From Stenotrophomonas maltophilia (GTDB taxonomy: Bacteria; Pseudomonadota; Gammaproteobacteria; Xanthomonadales; Xanthomonadaceae), in NCBI RefSeq assembly GCF_003970865.1, contig NZ_RXLZ01000040.1, positions 1-50,808 of the forward strand: DNA of 50,808 nt. Reading direction: 5' to 3'. Every line of letters starts with the position of its first letter. The first letter of the stretch is position 1. The notes under the pieces were generated by a model that had not been told where the DNA came from, did not search any database, and saw nothing but the letters and a program-made list of their open reading frames with translations. Positions 1 through 7,754 of the stretch are shown here, piece by piece. A program made the position numbers and the translations under genes.

Positions 1-39
1 TCCATCGGAATCGAATATTTCGAATTGGAATCGAAAAGC

Positions 40-83
40 ATCCACGCATGGCGTGGATCTACCGTGTCGACCAAGGTCGACAC
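40..83. repeat. Two REP-like hairpins
   Basis: Two perfect small inverted repeats lie side by side. One is ATCCACGC-ATG-GCGTGGAT (40-58) followed by CTAC, the other GTGTCGAC-CAAG-GTCGACAC (64-83) followed by CTACC. The GTAG/CTAC tag next to a short stem matches the SMAG type of REP in Stenotrophomonas. The whole stretch 1-386 has no convincing gene and holds these hairpins plus the larger structured element at 112-294. Confidence 0.75.
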
Positions 84-111
84 CTACCAACAGCCGCCGG
101 AATCTGTCGAA

Positions 112-294
112 GGCGGGGCGGTGTGGGTGGGCAGGACCGTTGGCGCCATGGATGGCGCCATCGAGCCCCCATGGGTGAGGGCGCTTTGCCTGCGAGGCAT
201 GCCTCGCAAGCGCCCGAACGCACAGCCGCCAGCGGCTGGGCCGGACCGCGGAGCGGGGTTTACGGCGTGTCCTGCCCACCCACACCGCCCCGCC
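112..294 (+). repeat. Structured intergenic element, copy A (with loop insertion)
   Basis: A perfect 25-bp inverted repeat (112-136 with 270-294) closes a loop. The loop carries TGGCGCCAT-GG-ATGGCGCCA (141-160), then a C-rich hairpin half near 166-174, and ends in TTTACGGCGTGTCCT. The same core order recurs at 39278-39383, 39522-39627, 50288-50391 and 50611-50681, but the closing stems differ in sequence. In this copy about 80 extra bases (about 175-255) sit inside the second small hairpin. They include a 16-bp palindrome (192-207) nested in GGGCGCTT/AAGCGCCC (179-215). Just outside the left arm is GGAATCTGTC, a motif shared by the other copies. No named family is assigned. Confidence 0.8.
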
Positions 295-386
295 ATCCCA
301 CGGAATGCACGCTGTTGCTGTCGCTGTTGCTTCGGCTGTTGCCGTTGCGTCTGCAGGTGCAGGGCTGCAAGCCCTGCCGAACCCCC

Positions 387-1211
387 TCAAATGTCTGTGG
401 GAGCCAGTCCGTACTGCTCGGCGAAGCGCTTGCTGAAACTCGCCGTGGACCGATAGCCCGCGCGTGCGGCCACGGTCTTCAACGGCAGGTCCGTGGTGTA
501 GAGCAGCTGCATGCCATGCGCCAGCCGTGCCTCGGTGAGCAGCTGGCGCAGGCTGGTGTCCTCGGCGGCGAGACGACGACGCAGGGTTGCACCGCTCAGT
601 GCGAACTGATCTTCCACATCGCGCGACTGCCAGTCGCGTGCCGGTTCGGCCGCGATGCGGTCGCGGATCTGTTCCCCCAGGCTCGGTGCCTGCGGCAGCA
701 GCAGGTTGCCGTGGCCCTGCCGGCACAGGGTCAGCACCAGCGAGGCCAGGGCCAATCGTGCCTCGCTGTAACGGCCGTCCTGCAGCGATTGCCGCCACTG
801 GCGCAGCACTGTGCCATGGTCGACCAACGGCAGTCGTGCCATCACCTGGCCCGGCGCGGGAAGGTCCTCGCTCCACAGCGTGCGAGCGGCCGCCAGCACT
901 TCGGCACACAGCGGCACGATGGCGCTGAGGTAACGGCCGCTGCGTGGGTCGGGGCTGTTGACCACATCGATGCGGCAGCGCTGGGTCAGCAGCAGGATGT
1001 CGCCGGGGACGAACTCCAGCGACTGGTGTGCGGTACGCACCTGCTTGCGGCCTTCCAGCAGGATCGCGAACTGCGGTTGCGGAATCTCCACCGAGCTGGC
1101 GCCATGCTCGCGACGTGCGGTGATGCAGGCATAACCTTCGGCGCGTGCGCAGCCGGCCAGGCTGGCCATCTCGGCCAGCAGTGCGGTGGCCGGGGGCAGC
1201 ATGGCGGTCAT
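387..1211 (-). CDS. AraC-family transcriptional regulator
   Basis: This 274-residue protein has an N-terminal ligand-sensing half (AraC_N-like, about residues 20-155, with the cupin-like run QFAILLEGRKQV). Its C-terminal half is an AraC/XylS double helix-turn-helix, including LKTVAARAGYRSTASFSKRF near the end. The ATG at 1211 overlaps the stop of the upstream VIT1-type gene as ATGA, so the two are probably co-transcribed and translationally coupled. A longer open frame upstream is Arg/Gly-rich out-of-frame translation of the VIT gene, so I reject it. Regulators of this layout often sense small hydrophobic or aromatic molecules, but no ligand can be read here. It may control its own operon or remote genes. 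Confidence 0.85.
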   Translation of the reverse strand: MTAMLPPATALLAEMASLAGCARAEGYACITARREHGASSVEIPQPQFAILLEGRKQVRTAHQSLEFVPGDILLLTQRCRIDVVNSPDPRSGRYLSAIVPLCAEVLAAARTLWSEDLPAPGQVMARLPLVDHGTVLRQWRQSLQDGRYSEARLALASLVLTLCRQGHGNLLLPQAPSLGEQIRDRIAAEPARDWQSRDVEDQFALSGATLRRRLAAEDTSLRQLLTEARLAHGMQLLYTTDLPLKTVAARAGYRSTASFSKRFAEQYGLAPTDI

Positions 1212-1912
1212 GTCACGTGTGCGCCGAGCAGGCGACCGACGCCGGCGGCGGCGGCCATCGCCAACGCGCCCCAGAACATCACCCGGATCGCGCCGCGTAC
1301 CGGCGGTGCGCCGCCGGCCTGGGCCGCCATCGCGCCGGTCAGGCACAGGCCGAGCAGGGTGCTGGCGGTGGTCATCATCGCGACCTTGTCGACCGGCGCG
1401 AGCAGCGCGGTGAGCACCGGCAGTGCCGCACCGCAGGTGAAGGCGCCGGCCGAGGCCAGCGCTGCCTGCAGCGGGCGGGCGCGCAGGGTATCGGTGATGC
1501 CCAGCTCGTCGCGGGCGTGGGCGCCCAGTGCATCGTGGGCGGTGAGCTGTTCGGCCACCTGCCGTGCCAGCGCCGGCTCCAGGCCACGGTGGCGGTAGAT
1601 CGCGGCCAGCTCTTCCAGCTCGCTGTGCGGATCTTCGTGCAGTTCGCGCTTTTCCATCGCCAGGTCGGCGTCTTCGGTGTCGGCCTGGGTCTGTACCGAG
1701 ACATACTCGCCGGCGGCCATCGACATCGCGCCGGCCACGGTGCCGGCCACGCCGGTGGCCAGGATGGTTGCAGCTGAGGCACCGCTGGCGGCCACGCCGA
1801 CCACCAGCCCTGCCACCGAGACAATGCCATCGTTGGCCCCCAGCACGGCGGCACGCAGCCAGCCGACGCGCTCGGAGCGGTGCAGTTCGGGGTGTCGTGA
1901 ATGGCGGCTCAT
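1208..1912 (-). CDS. VIT1/CCC1-family Fe2+/Mn2+ transporter
   Basis: This 234-residue inner-membrane protein has the VIT family opening: RAAVLGANDGIVSVAGLVVGVA (helix 1) and GAMSMAAGEYVSVQTQADTEDADL (helix 2 plus the start of the cytosolic linker). A charged helical region (EKRELHEDPHSELEELAAIYR) and three more membrane segments follow. Family members export Fe2+ or Mn2+ from the cytosol. The start MSRHSRHPELHRSERVGWLR at 1912 has a G-rich ribosome site just upstream and fits the family length. The next gene, an AraC regulator, overlaps it by ATGA. The divergent neighbour is gshA. Metal specificity is not evident from sequence. Confidence 0.87.
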   Translation of the reverse strand: MSRHSRHPELHRSERVGWLRAAVLGANDGIVSVAGLVVGVAASGASAATILATGVAGTVAGAMSMAAGEYVSVQTQADTEDADLAMEKRELHEDPHSELEELAAIYRHRGLEPALARQVAEQLTAHDALGAHARDELGITDTLRARPLQAALASAGAFTCGAALPVLTALLAPVDKVAMMTTASTLLGLCLTGAMAAQAGGAPPVRGAIRVMFWGALAMAAAAGVGRLLGAHVT

Positions 1913-1995
1913 GCCCCCGAGTGTACGAGGGTCAAGAGGGCGTCGGTAGGATGCTGAAAACCGTCTCCGTCGCATGACGCAACGGGTCGCCACGC

Positions 1996-2001
1996 TATAG
2001 T
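1996..2001 (+). promoter_or_regulatory. Candidate -10 box for gshA
   Basis: TATAGT lies in the short divergent gap between the VIT-type gene and gshA. No good -35 is visible. Transcription would start near 2008, leaving a leader of about 57 nt before the TTG start chosen for gshA. Confidence 0.4.
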
Positions 2002-2064
2002 GCGCCCTTGCGATGGAAGGCTCCGAGCCCCACATCCCCCGCCACCGTCCAGCGAGCCTTCCCC

Positions 2065-3429
2065 TTGTCGAGCCCCAGCCACGTCGCCGATACACCCATT
2101 ACCGACCGCTCGCAGCTGGTGGAGGTGATCGCCTCCGGCGAGAAGCCCCGCGCGCAGTGGCGCATCGGCACCGAGCACGAGAAGTTCGGGTTCCGCCTGG
2201 ATGACCTGCGCCCGCCGACCTTTGAAGGCGAGCGCGGGATCGAGGCGCTGCTCAACGGCCTGGTCCGCTTCGGCTGGGAGCCGGTGCAGGAGAATGGCAA
2301 CACGATCGCCCTGCTGCGCGATGGCGCCTCGGTGACGCTGGAACCGGCCGGTCAGTTGGAACTGTCCGGAGCGGCGCTGGAGACCATCCACCAGACCTGC
2401 GTGGAAACCGGTACCCACCTCAACGAAGTGGCGCAGGTGGCCGGCGAACTGCAGCTGGGCTTCCTCGGCATGGGCTTCCAGCCGAAGTGGAAGCGCGATG
2501 AGATGCCGTGGATGCCGAAGGGCCGCTACAAGATCATGCGCTCGTACATGCCCAAGGTCGGTTCGCTGGGCCTGGACATGATGACCCGCACCTGCACGGT
2601 GCAGGTGAACCTGGACTACGCCACCGAAGCGGACATGGTGAAGAAGTTCCGCGTATCGCTGGCGCTGCAACCCATTGCCACCGCGCTGTTCGCCGATTCG
2701 CCGTTCACCGAAGGCAAGCCCAACGGCTACCTGAGCTACCGCTCGCATATCTGGACCGACACCGATGCCGACCGCACCGGCATGCTCGACTTCGTGTTCG
2801 AGGATGGCTTCGGTTACGAGCGCTATGTCGATTACCTGCTCGACGTGCCGATGTATTTCTCTTACCGCGACGGTATCTACCACGATGCCAGCGGGCAGAG
2901 CTTCCGCGATTTCATGCAGGCCAAGCTGCCGGTGCTGCCGGGTGCGCTGCCGACGCTGCGCGACTGGTCGGACCACATGACCACCGCGTTCCCGGAAGTG
3001 CGTTTGAAGAAGTACCTGGAAATGCGCGGCGCCGACGGTGGCCCGTGGAGCCGCCTGTGTGCGCTGCCGGCGTTCTGGGTGGGCCTGCTGTACGACGACA
3101 CCGCGCTGGATGCGGCCTGGGACCTGGTGCGTGACTTCACCCTGGCCGAGCGCCATGCACTGCGCGACGGCGTGCCGAAGCATGCGATGAATCTGCCGTT
3201 CCGCACTGGCAGCGTGCGCGACCTGGCCCGCGAAGCGGTGAAGATTTCCGTTGAAGGCCTCAAGCGCCGCGCGGCGCGCAATGCCGACGGCCAGGACGAG
3301 AGCAAGTTCCTGGACGTGCTGCAGGAGATCGTCGAGTCCGGCCTGACCCCGGCCGAGCGCAAGCTGGCGCTGTTCCATGGCCGCTGGCATGGCGACGTCG
3401 ATCCGGTGTTCCGCGAGTTCGCGTACTGA
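2065..3429 (+). CDS. gshA: Glutamate-cysteine ligase (plant/proteobacterial GCS2 type)
   Basis: It catalyses ATP-dependent joining of L-glutamate and L-cysteine, the first step of glutathione synthesis. The 454-residue product has family blocks [12 protein letters not shown] near the N terminus, then [25 protein letters not shown] and [14 protein letters not shown]. It ends [13 protein letters not shown], giving the usual length of this clade, which is distinct from the E. coli GshA fold group. I place the start at TTG 2065 (Ser-Ser-Pro-Ser-His-Val follows) because the sequence upstream is low-complexity and unlike the family. A TTG at 2008 in the same frame is the alternative. Glutathione made here would feed the glutathione-dependent formaldehyde pathway and the glutaredoxin encoded further along. 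Confidence 0.92.
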   Translation: MSSPSHVADTPITDRSQLVEVIASGEKPRAQWRIGTEHEKFGFRLDDLRPPTFEGERGIEALLNGLVRFGWEPVQENGNTIALLRDGASVTLEPAGQLELSGAALETIHQTCVETGTHLNEVAQVAGELQLGFLGMGFQPKWKRDEMPWMPKGRYKIMRSYMPKVGSLGLDMMTRTCTVQVNLDYATEADMVKKFRVSLALQPIATALFADSPFTEGKPNGYLSYRSHIWTDTDADRTGMLDFVFEDGFGYERYVDYLLDVPMYFSYRDGIYHDASGQSFRDFMQAKLPVLPGALPTLRDWSDHMTTAFPEVRLKKYLEMRGADGGPWSRLCALPAFWVGLLYDDTALDAAWDLVRDFTLAERHALRDGVPKHAMNLPFRTGSVRDLAREAVKISVEGLKRRAARNADGQDESKFLDVLQEIVESGLTPAERKLALFHGRWHGDVDPVFREFAY

Positions 3430-3445
3430 GTGGATTGTTCGGGAT

Positions 3446-3499
3446 GCCGGGCATGGCCCGGCGCTACCGATGAGGGCTGCGTGCCGGGTCATGCCCGGC
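3446..3499. repeat. Two REP-like GCCGGGC hairpins
   Basis: GCCGGGC-ATG-GCCCGGC (3446-3462), followed by GCTACC, and GCCGGG-TCAT-GCCCGGC (3483-3499) fill the gap between the convergent gshA and NnrS-like genes. They may also act as bidirectional terminators, although no T tract follows. Confidence 0.65.
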
Positions 3500-3506
3500 G
3501 GTGACG

Positions 3507-4715
3507 TCAGCCCGGCTTGCCGTCGCGCCGAGGGCTCAGGTAGATCCAGCCCAGCCGCGCCACCCACGGCGCCAAGGCCAGCAACCAGCCGATGGCAGCG
3601 GCGAAATGCCAGGCGTAGGCGTCGGGCATCAGCTCGGCAATGATGCGCATGATCGCCACCGCCTGCAGCGCGACGAACGCAAACCAGGCGACTGCCGGCA
3701 TCACCAGCGGTCGCCCGGAATGGCCCTGGGTGACCCGGGTCACCATCGCCACCAGCAGGCTGCCGAACAGCCCCACGGCAAGAGCATGCAATGGCGCGCG
3801 TCCGAGCAGCTGCGGATGGCCGAGCAGATGACCGATGTCCTGCAGCAGATACAGCGCGAAGCTGATCGGCAGCCACGCCAGCGCCAGGAACAGGGCCGCG
3901 AGCAGGCCCGGCATCGGCCCGCGTGGCCACCAATGCCATAGCGCTTGCAGCGACAACATCAGCAGCGGTGCATCGGCAAGCCACAGCGCGTTATCGATCT
4001 GCAACGCGCTCAACAGCAGGCGCAACATCAGCAGCGCCCACATCGCGGCCAGCCAGCGCAGCGGCCGCCACGCCACATAGCCGTCCACCACGTTGTTGGC
4101 GAAGAACGGGATCATCCGATGCGCGACGGTGAGGTAGACCGGCAGCAGCAGGCCGAAGGTGCCGAGTGCCACAGTGACCGGCATCAGCGTGGCGTGGCCG
4201 CGTACCACCGCCATGAACAGCAGCAGCCCCAGCCAGCCCAGCAGCAGTGCGGCATAGCAGGCACGCGCATGCCAGTTGCGGTTGGGGCCGGCGGCCTGGA
4301 GCACGCGTCCCAGCACGATCAACCCGGCGCTCCAGCCGGCCAGTGCCAGCAGCAGGCCAGGCCACAGCCCGGGTGTCCAGCCGCAGGCGGCGGCAATCAG
4401 CAGCGCCTGCCCGCCAAACAGCCCGATGCCGACCGGCGCATAACGGCTGCGTGGCAGCTCGGGTTGCCCCATCCAGCGCGGGAACACAGTGAGCAGGAAG
4501 CCGAAGATGAAACTGGGCAGCACCAGGTACTGCATCAGCAGCGCGTGCAGCCAGGCCGGTGGCAGCGGCGGTGGCAGCGGCGTCCACAGCCCGCGCAATG
4601 CGCCCAGCCACAGCGCCCACCACAGCATGGCCAGCAGCAGGTTGCTGGCGCCGATGAAGAACAGCAGCCGATGCGGCGCACGCATCAGCATCGCAGGGGA
4701 GGGCAGGCGGGCCAT
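3507..4715 (-). CDS. NnrS-family membrane protein
   Basis: The product is a polytopic inner-membrane protein of about 402 residues with roughly twelve hydrophobic segments. It shows the NnrS signatures APHRLLFFIGASNLLLAMLWW at the N terminus, LLPVYLTVAHRMIPFFANN in the middle and HALAVGLFGSLLVAMVTRVTQGHSGR near the C terminus. Conserved His residues in these blocks are thought to bind haem and copper. The family is linked to nitric oxide stress in denitrifiers and pathogens. The start is uncertain: ATG 4715 is used, 4763 and 4691 are in-frame alternatives, and none has a clear ribosome site. It follows the alcohol dehydrogenase gene on the same strand but is separated from it by a terminator. 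Confidence 0.82.
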   Translation of the reverse strand: MARLPSPAMLMRAPHRLLFFIGASNLLLAMLWWALWLGALRGLWTPLPPPLPPAWLHALLMQYLVLPSFIFGFLLTVFPRWMGQPELPRSRYAPVGIGLFGGQALLIAAACGWTPGLWPGLLLALAGWSAGLIVLGRVLQAAGPNRNWHARACYAALLLGWLGLLLFMAVVRGHATLMPVTVALGTFGLLLPVYLTVAHRMIPFFANNVVDGYVAWRPLRWLAAMWALLMLRLLLSALQIDNALWLADAPLLMLSLQALWHWWPRGPMPGLLAALFLALAWLPISFALYLLQDIGHLLGHPQLLGRAPLHALAVGLFGSLLVAMVTRVTQGHSGRPLVMPAVAWFAFVALQAVAIMRIIAELMPDAYAWHFAAAIGWLLALAPWVARLGWIYLSPRRDGKPG

Positions 4716-4808
4716 GCGGGGAGTCTGCGCCCGGGCGATGGCCGCTTCCTTGACCTTCGTCATGCCAATGCATGGCTCGTGCCGGCCAGCGGCCGGCGCG
4801 ACCAGAAA

Positions 4809-4834
4809 GAAACCCCGGCAGTGCCGGGGTTCTT
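4809..4834 (-). terminator. Rho-independent terminator after the alcohol dehydrogenase gene
   Basis: On the minus strand AACCCCGGC-ACT-GCCGGGGTT is followed by TCTTTCT. It sits between the stop of the alcohol dehydrogenase gene and the NnrS-like gene. Confidence 0.75.
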
Positions 4835-4854
4835 CGTTCACCGTCGCCGATCGA

Positions 4855-5913
4855 TCAGGCGGCGTTCTTCATCGTCGCCATGTCGATCACGAAGCGGTAG
4901 CGCACATCGTTCTTCGCCATGCGTTCCCAGGCTTCGTTGACGTTCTTGATGTCGATCATCTCGACGTCGCTGACGATGTCGTGCTCGGCACAGAAGTCCA
5001 TCATTTCCTGGGTTTCGGCCATGCCGCCGATCGCCGAACCGGTCAGGTGCTTGCGGCCGAAGATCACGCTGCCACCGGTCAGCGGCGGGTCCAGTTCGGT
5101 CAGCACGCCGACCAGGCACATGGTGGCCTCGCGCTTGAGCAGGCCCATGTACGGGTTGGTGTCATGGCCGACCGGGATGGTGTTGAGCAGGAAGTCGAAG
5201 CTGCCGGCGTGCGCCTTCATCTGCGCGGCATCGCGCGAGACCAGCACTTCATCGGCGCCCAGGCGCTTGGCGTCGGCACCCTTTTCCGGCGTGGTGGTGA
5301 TCATCACCACGTGCGCGCCGAGCGCCTTGGCGAACTTCACGCCCATGTGGCCGAGGCCACCGAGGCCGATCACGCCGACCTTCTGGCCCGGGCCGACCTT
5401 CCAGTGGCGCAGCGGCGACCAGGTGGTGATGCCGGCGCACAGCAGCGGGGCGGCGGCCTTCAGGTCGAGGGTCTCGGACACCTTCACCACGAAGCGCTGT
5501 TCGACCACCACGTGGTCGGAATAGCCGCCGTAGGTCGGCGCGCCGCTTTCGCGTTCACGGCCGTTGTAGGTCCAGGTCGCGCCTTCGGCACAGTACTGCT
5601 CCAGGTCGTGCTCGCAGGCGTCGCAGTGGCGGCACGAGTCGACCATGCAGCCCACGCCGGCGTGGTCGCCGACCTTGAAGCGGGTGACGTTGCTGCCGAC
5701 CTCGGTCACGCGGCCGATGATCTCGTGGCCTGGCACCATCGGGTAGATCGAGCCACCCCAGTCGTCGCGGGCCTGGTGCAGGTCGGAGTGGCAGATGCCG
5801 CTGTAGAGGATCTCGATGCGCACATCGTCCGGGCCGACCGCGCGGCGTTCGAACTCGTACGGGATCAGCGGGTCGGTATGTGAATGGGCGGCGTAACCAC
5901 GGGCGAGGGACAT
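4855..5913 (-). CDS. Zinc-dependent NAD(P)H alcohol/aldehyde reductase (CAD/YahK type)
   Basis: This 352-residue medium-chain dehydrogenase has catalytic-zinc ligands Cys41 (GICHSD) and His63 (PGHE), and structural-zinc cysteines 94, 97, 100 and 108. The Rossmann motif is GLGGLGHMG. The overall pattern is that of the cinnamyl-alcohol-dehydrogenase branch (YahK, AdhC-like), which reduces broad-range aldehydes, usually with NADPH. The ATG at 5913 has AAGGA at good spacing. A LysR gene is divergent 107 bp away with a LysR-box-like site between, so LysR control is likely. The true substrate cannot be read from sequence. Confidence 0.9.
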   Translation of the reverse strand: MSLARGYAAHSHTDPLIPYEFERRAVGPDDVRIEILYSGICHSDLHQARDDWGGSIYPMVPGHEIIGRVTEVGSNVTRFKVGDHAGVGCMVDSCRHCDACEHDLEQYCAEGATWTYNGRERESGAPTYGGYSDHVVVEQRFVVKVSETLDLKAAAPLLCAGITTWSPLRHWKVGPGQKVGVIGLGGLGHMGVKFAKALGAHVVMITTTPEKGADAKRLGADEVLVSRDAAQMKAHAGSFDFLLNTIPVGHDTNPYMGLLKREATMCLVGVLTELDPPLTGGSVIFGRKHLTGSAIGGMAETQEMMDFCAEHDIVSDVEMIDIKNVNEAWERMAKNDVRYRFVIDMATMKNAA

Positions 5914-5996
5914 GGGGAATCCTTGGCAGGGTTTGTCGAAAGGCGCTTTACAATACGCCCCGTACCCAGCGGCAGAAAGCCCGGATATTGGCATGA

Positions 5997-6009
5997 TTCA
6001 TCAAGTGAA
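5997..6009. promoter_or_regulatory. Candidate LysR-type binding site
   Basis: TTCATCAAGTGAA has T-N11-A form with TTCA/TGAA arms. It ends 11 bp before the LysR start and lies between it and the divergent alcohol dehydrogenase gene. This is the expected position for an autoregulatory LysR box. Confidence 0.5.
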
Positions 6010-6020
6010 ACTGCACAATC

Positions 6021-6905
6021 ATGGCCACTGACAACCTCTCGCACCTGGCCGCGTTCGCCGCGGTCGCCCGCCACCGCAGCTTCCGCCGTGCCGGCGCCGA
6101 GCTGGCGCTGTCGACCTCGGCGGTGAGCTATGCGATCCGCGCGCTGGAAGAACGGTTGGGCGTGGGCCTGTTCCATCGCACCACCCGCAGCGTGGCCCTG
6201 ACCGAGGCCGGGCAGCGCCTGCTGGAACGCCTGCAGCCCGCGCTGGGCCAGGTGCATGACGCTCTGGAGGAGATGAACCAGTTCCGCGCCGCGCCGGCGG
6301 GCCTGCTGCGCATCAATGCCACCCGTGCGGCGGTAGCGACACAGCTGGGACCACGGCTGGCGCGCTTCCTGCACGCCCATCCCGACGTGCGGGTGGAGCT
6401 GACCGAGAACGATGGCCTGGTCGACATCGTCGCCGAGGGCTACGACGCTGGCGTGCGCCTGCACGAGTTCGTACCCGAGGACATGGTGGCGGTGCCGATG
6501 GGGCCACCGCTGCGCGGGCTGATTGTCGGCTCGCCGGATTACCTGCGGCGGCACCCCGCGCCACAGCATCCGCGCGATCTTGCTGCACATGAATGCATCC
6601 GCTTCCGCTTCGCCAGCGGGCATCTGTACAAATGGCAGTTCGAGCGCGGTGGGCAGGCGCTGGAGATCGACGTGCCCGGACGGCTCACGCTGGGCGAGCA
6701 GGGCACCGTGGTCGGCGCGGTGCTCGATGGCATCGGCCTGGCCTACGTGCTGGAAGACACCGCGCGGCCGTACATCGATTCGGGCCAGATGGTGGCGGTG
6801 CTGGAAGACTGGAGCGAACCGTTCGCCGGCTTCGCGCTGTACTACCCGAAACAGCGGCAGATGCCCGGTGCGCTGCGCGCGTTCGTGGATATGCTGCGCG
6901 AGTGA
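6021..6905 (+). CDS. LysR-family transcriptional regulator
   Basis: The product is 294 residues. The N-terminal winged HTH is typical (SFRRAGAELALSTSAVSYAIRALEERLGVGLFHRTTRSVALTEAG in short blocks), followed by an effector-binding domain (about 90-290) with LRINATRAAV and GIGLAYVLEDTARPYI. The layout and wording resemble the LysR subgroup that controls a neighbouring dehydrogenase or oxidoreductase. It is divergent from the CAD-type dehydrogenase gene. The ATG at 6021 gives the normal family N terminus (MATDNLSHLAAFAAVARH). Confidence 0.9.
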   Translation: MATDNLSHLAAFAAVARHRSFRRAGAELALSTSAVSYAIRALEERLGVGLFHRTTRSVALTEAGQRLLERLQPALGQVHDALEEMNQFRAAPAGLLRINATRAAVATQLGPRLARFLHAHPDVRVELTENDGLVDIVAEGYDAGVRLHEFVPEDMVAVPMGPPLRGLIVGSPDYLRRHPAPQHPRDLAAHECIRFRFASGHLYKWQFERGGQALEIDVPGRLTLGEQGTVVGAVLDGIGLAYVLEDTARPYIDSGQMVAVLEDWSEPFAGFALYYPKQRQMPGALRAFVDMLRE

Positions 6906-6917
6906 GTTGCTGCAGGA

Positions 6918-7005
6918 GTGCCGACCAACGGTCGGCACCCACCGGGGGCAGGCCATTGCTGTCCAACGAATCGGGATCGGCCGGTAGATCCACGCCATGC
7001 GTGGA
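6918..7005. repeat. Two REP-like hairpins between convergent regulators
   Basis: GTGCCGACC-AAC-GGTCGGCAC (6918-6938) and ATCCACGC-CAT-GCGTGGAT (6987-7005), the latter preceded by GGTAG, fill the gap between the LysR and TetR genes. The second is the same stem as at 40-58 in the other orientation. Confidence 0.75.
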
Positions 7006-7015
7006 TGGCGCAATC

Positions 7016-7669
7016 TTACGGCGCCTGCAACACCGGCCCCAACAACGCCATGCACTCACCCAGATGCACGTCCACCGGCGCATCCTCGGCCACCACACCG
7101 ATCACGCGTTCGCGCAGTGGCTCTGCCACGGCCATCGCGAGCAGCAATCGTGCCATGCGAACAGGATCTCCCTCACGCAGCAGCCCACGCTGCTGTTGCC
7201 GCGCCAGCCAGTCGGCCAGCAGCGCACGGCCGCGTTCAATACCGTTGTCCAGATAGGCCTGCAGCAGCGCGTCCTTGCCCGGGAAGTCGGTGGCCAACAG
7301 GCGGAATACCTGCACCGCCTGCGCCGACAGCGCCTGCGCGCACACCGCCTGCAGGATGTCCTGCAGCAACGGCAGCACCTCGTCGGCATTGCGCGCATCG
7401 CGCTGCAGCTGCGGCGCGAAGCCGTCGGTCCACTCGCGCACCGCCAACCCGACCAGTTCCTCGCGGTTGCTGGCGTGGCGGTACACGGTCTTCTTCGCCA
7501 CCCCGGCGTGCGCCGCCACCGCTTCGATGGTGGTGGCCTCGTAACCCTGTGCCAGCAACAGCTCCAGCGCGGCCTGCAGCACGGCGTGGCGGACTTCGGC
7601 TTCCGGTCGCGCAGGGCGGCCGCGGCGGCGGGTTGGTGGAGGTGGCTCGGGCAGGGTGGTGCTGTTCAT
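7016..7669 (-). CDS. TetR-family transcriptional regulator
   Basis: This 217-residue protein starts with a Pro/Arg-rich tail (PPPPTRRRGRPARPE) and a TetR HTH: AALELLLAQGYEATTIEAVAAHAGVAKKTVYRHASNREEL. The C-terminal ligand domain resembles TetR_C groups with LFRLLATDFP. ATG 7669 is used, with ATG 7678 nine bases upstream as an alternative; neither has a strong ribosome site. It is divergent from the DAPG-hydrolase-like gene, and a 35-bp near-palindrome between them is the probable operator. It most likely represses that gene and itself. Confidence 0.88.
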   Translation of the reverse strand: MNSTTLPEPPPPTRRRGRPARPEAEVRHAVLQAALELLLAQGYEATTIEAVAAHAGVAKKTVYRHASNREELVGLAVREWTDGFAPQLQRDARNADEVLPLLQDILQAVCAQALSAQAVQVFRLLATDFPGKDALLQAYLDNGIERGRALLADWLARQQQRGLLREGDPVRMARLLLAMAVAEPLRERVIGVVAEDAPVDVHLGECMALLGPVLQAP

Positions 7670-7691
7670 TGCGCCCATCTTACCGCATTCG

Positions 7692-7726
7692 GACAATTGC
7701 GAAACGAATAGCGTTTCCGTATTGTC
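7692..7726. promoter_or_regulatory. TetR operator overlapping divergent promoters
   Basis: GACAAT (7692-7697) pairs with ATTGTC (7721-7726), and inside it GAAACG (7701-7706) pairs with CGTTTC (7712-7717), both centred on 7709. The site covers a plausible plus-strand promoter, TTGCGA (7698-7703) and TATTGT (7720-7725) with 16-bp spacing. Binding would therefore block transcription of the plus-strand gene. Confidence 0.75.
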
Positions 7727-7754
7727 GGATCTCCCAACACCGCAGGAGACCCCG

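Noticed and set aside
387..425. C-terminal truncation of the AraC protein
   Set aside because: The second HTH is complete and the protein ends at the usual position (GLAPTDI), a few residues short at most.
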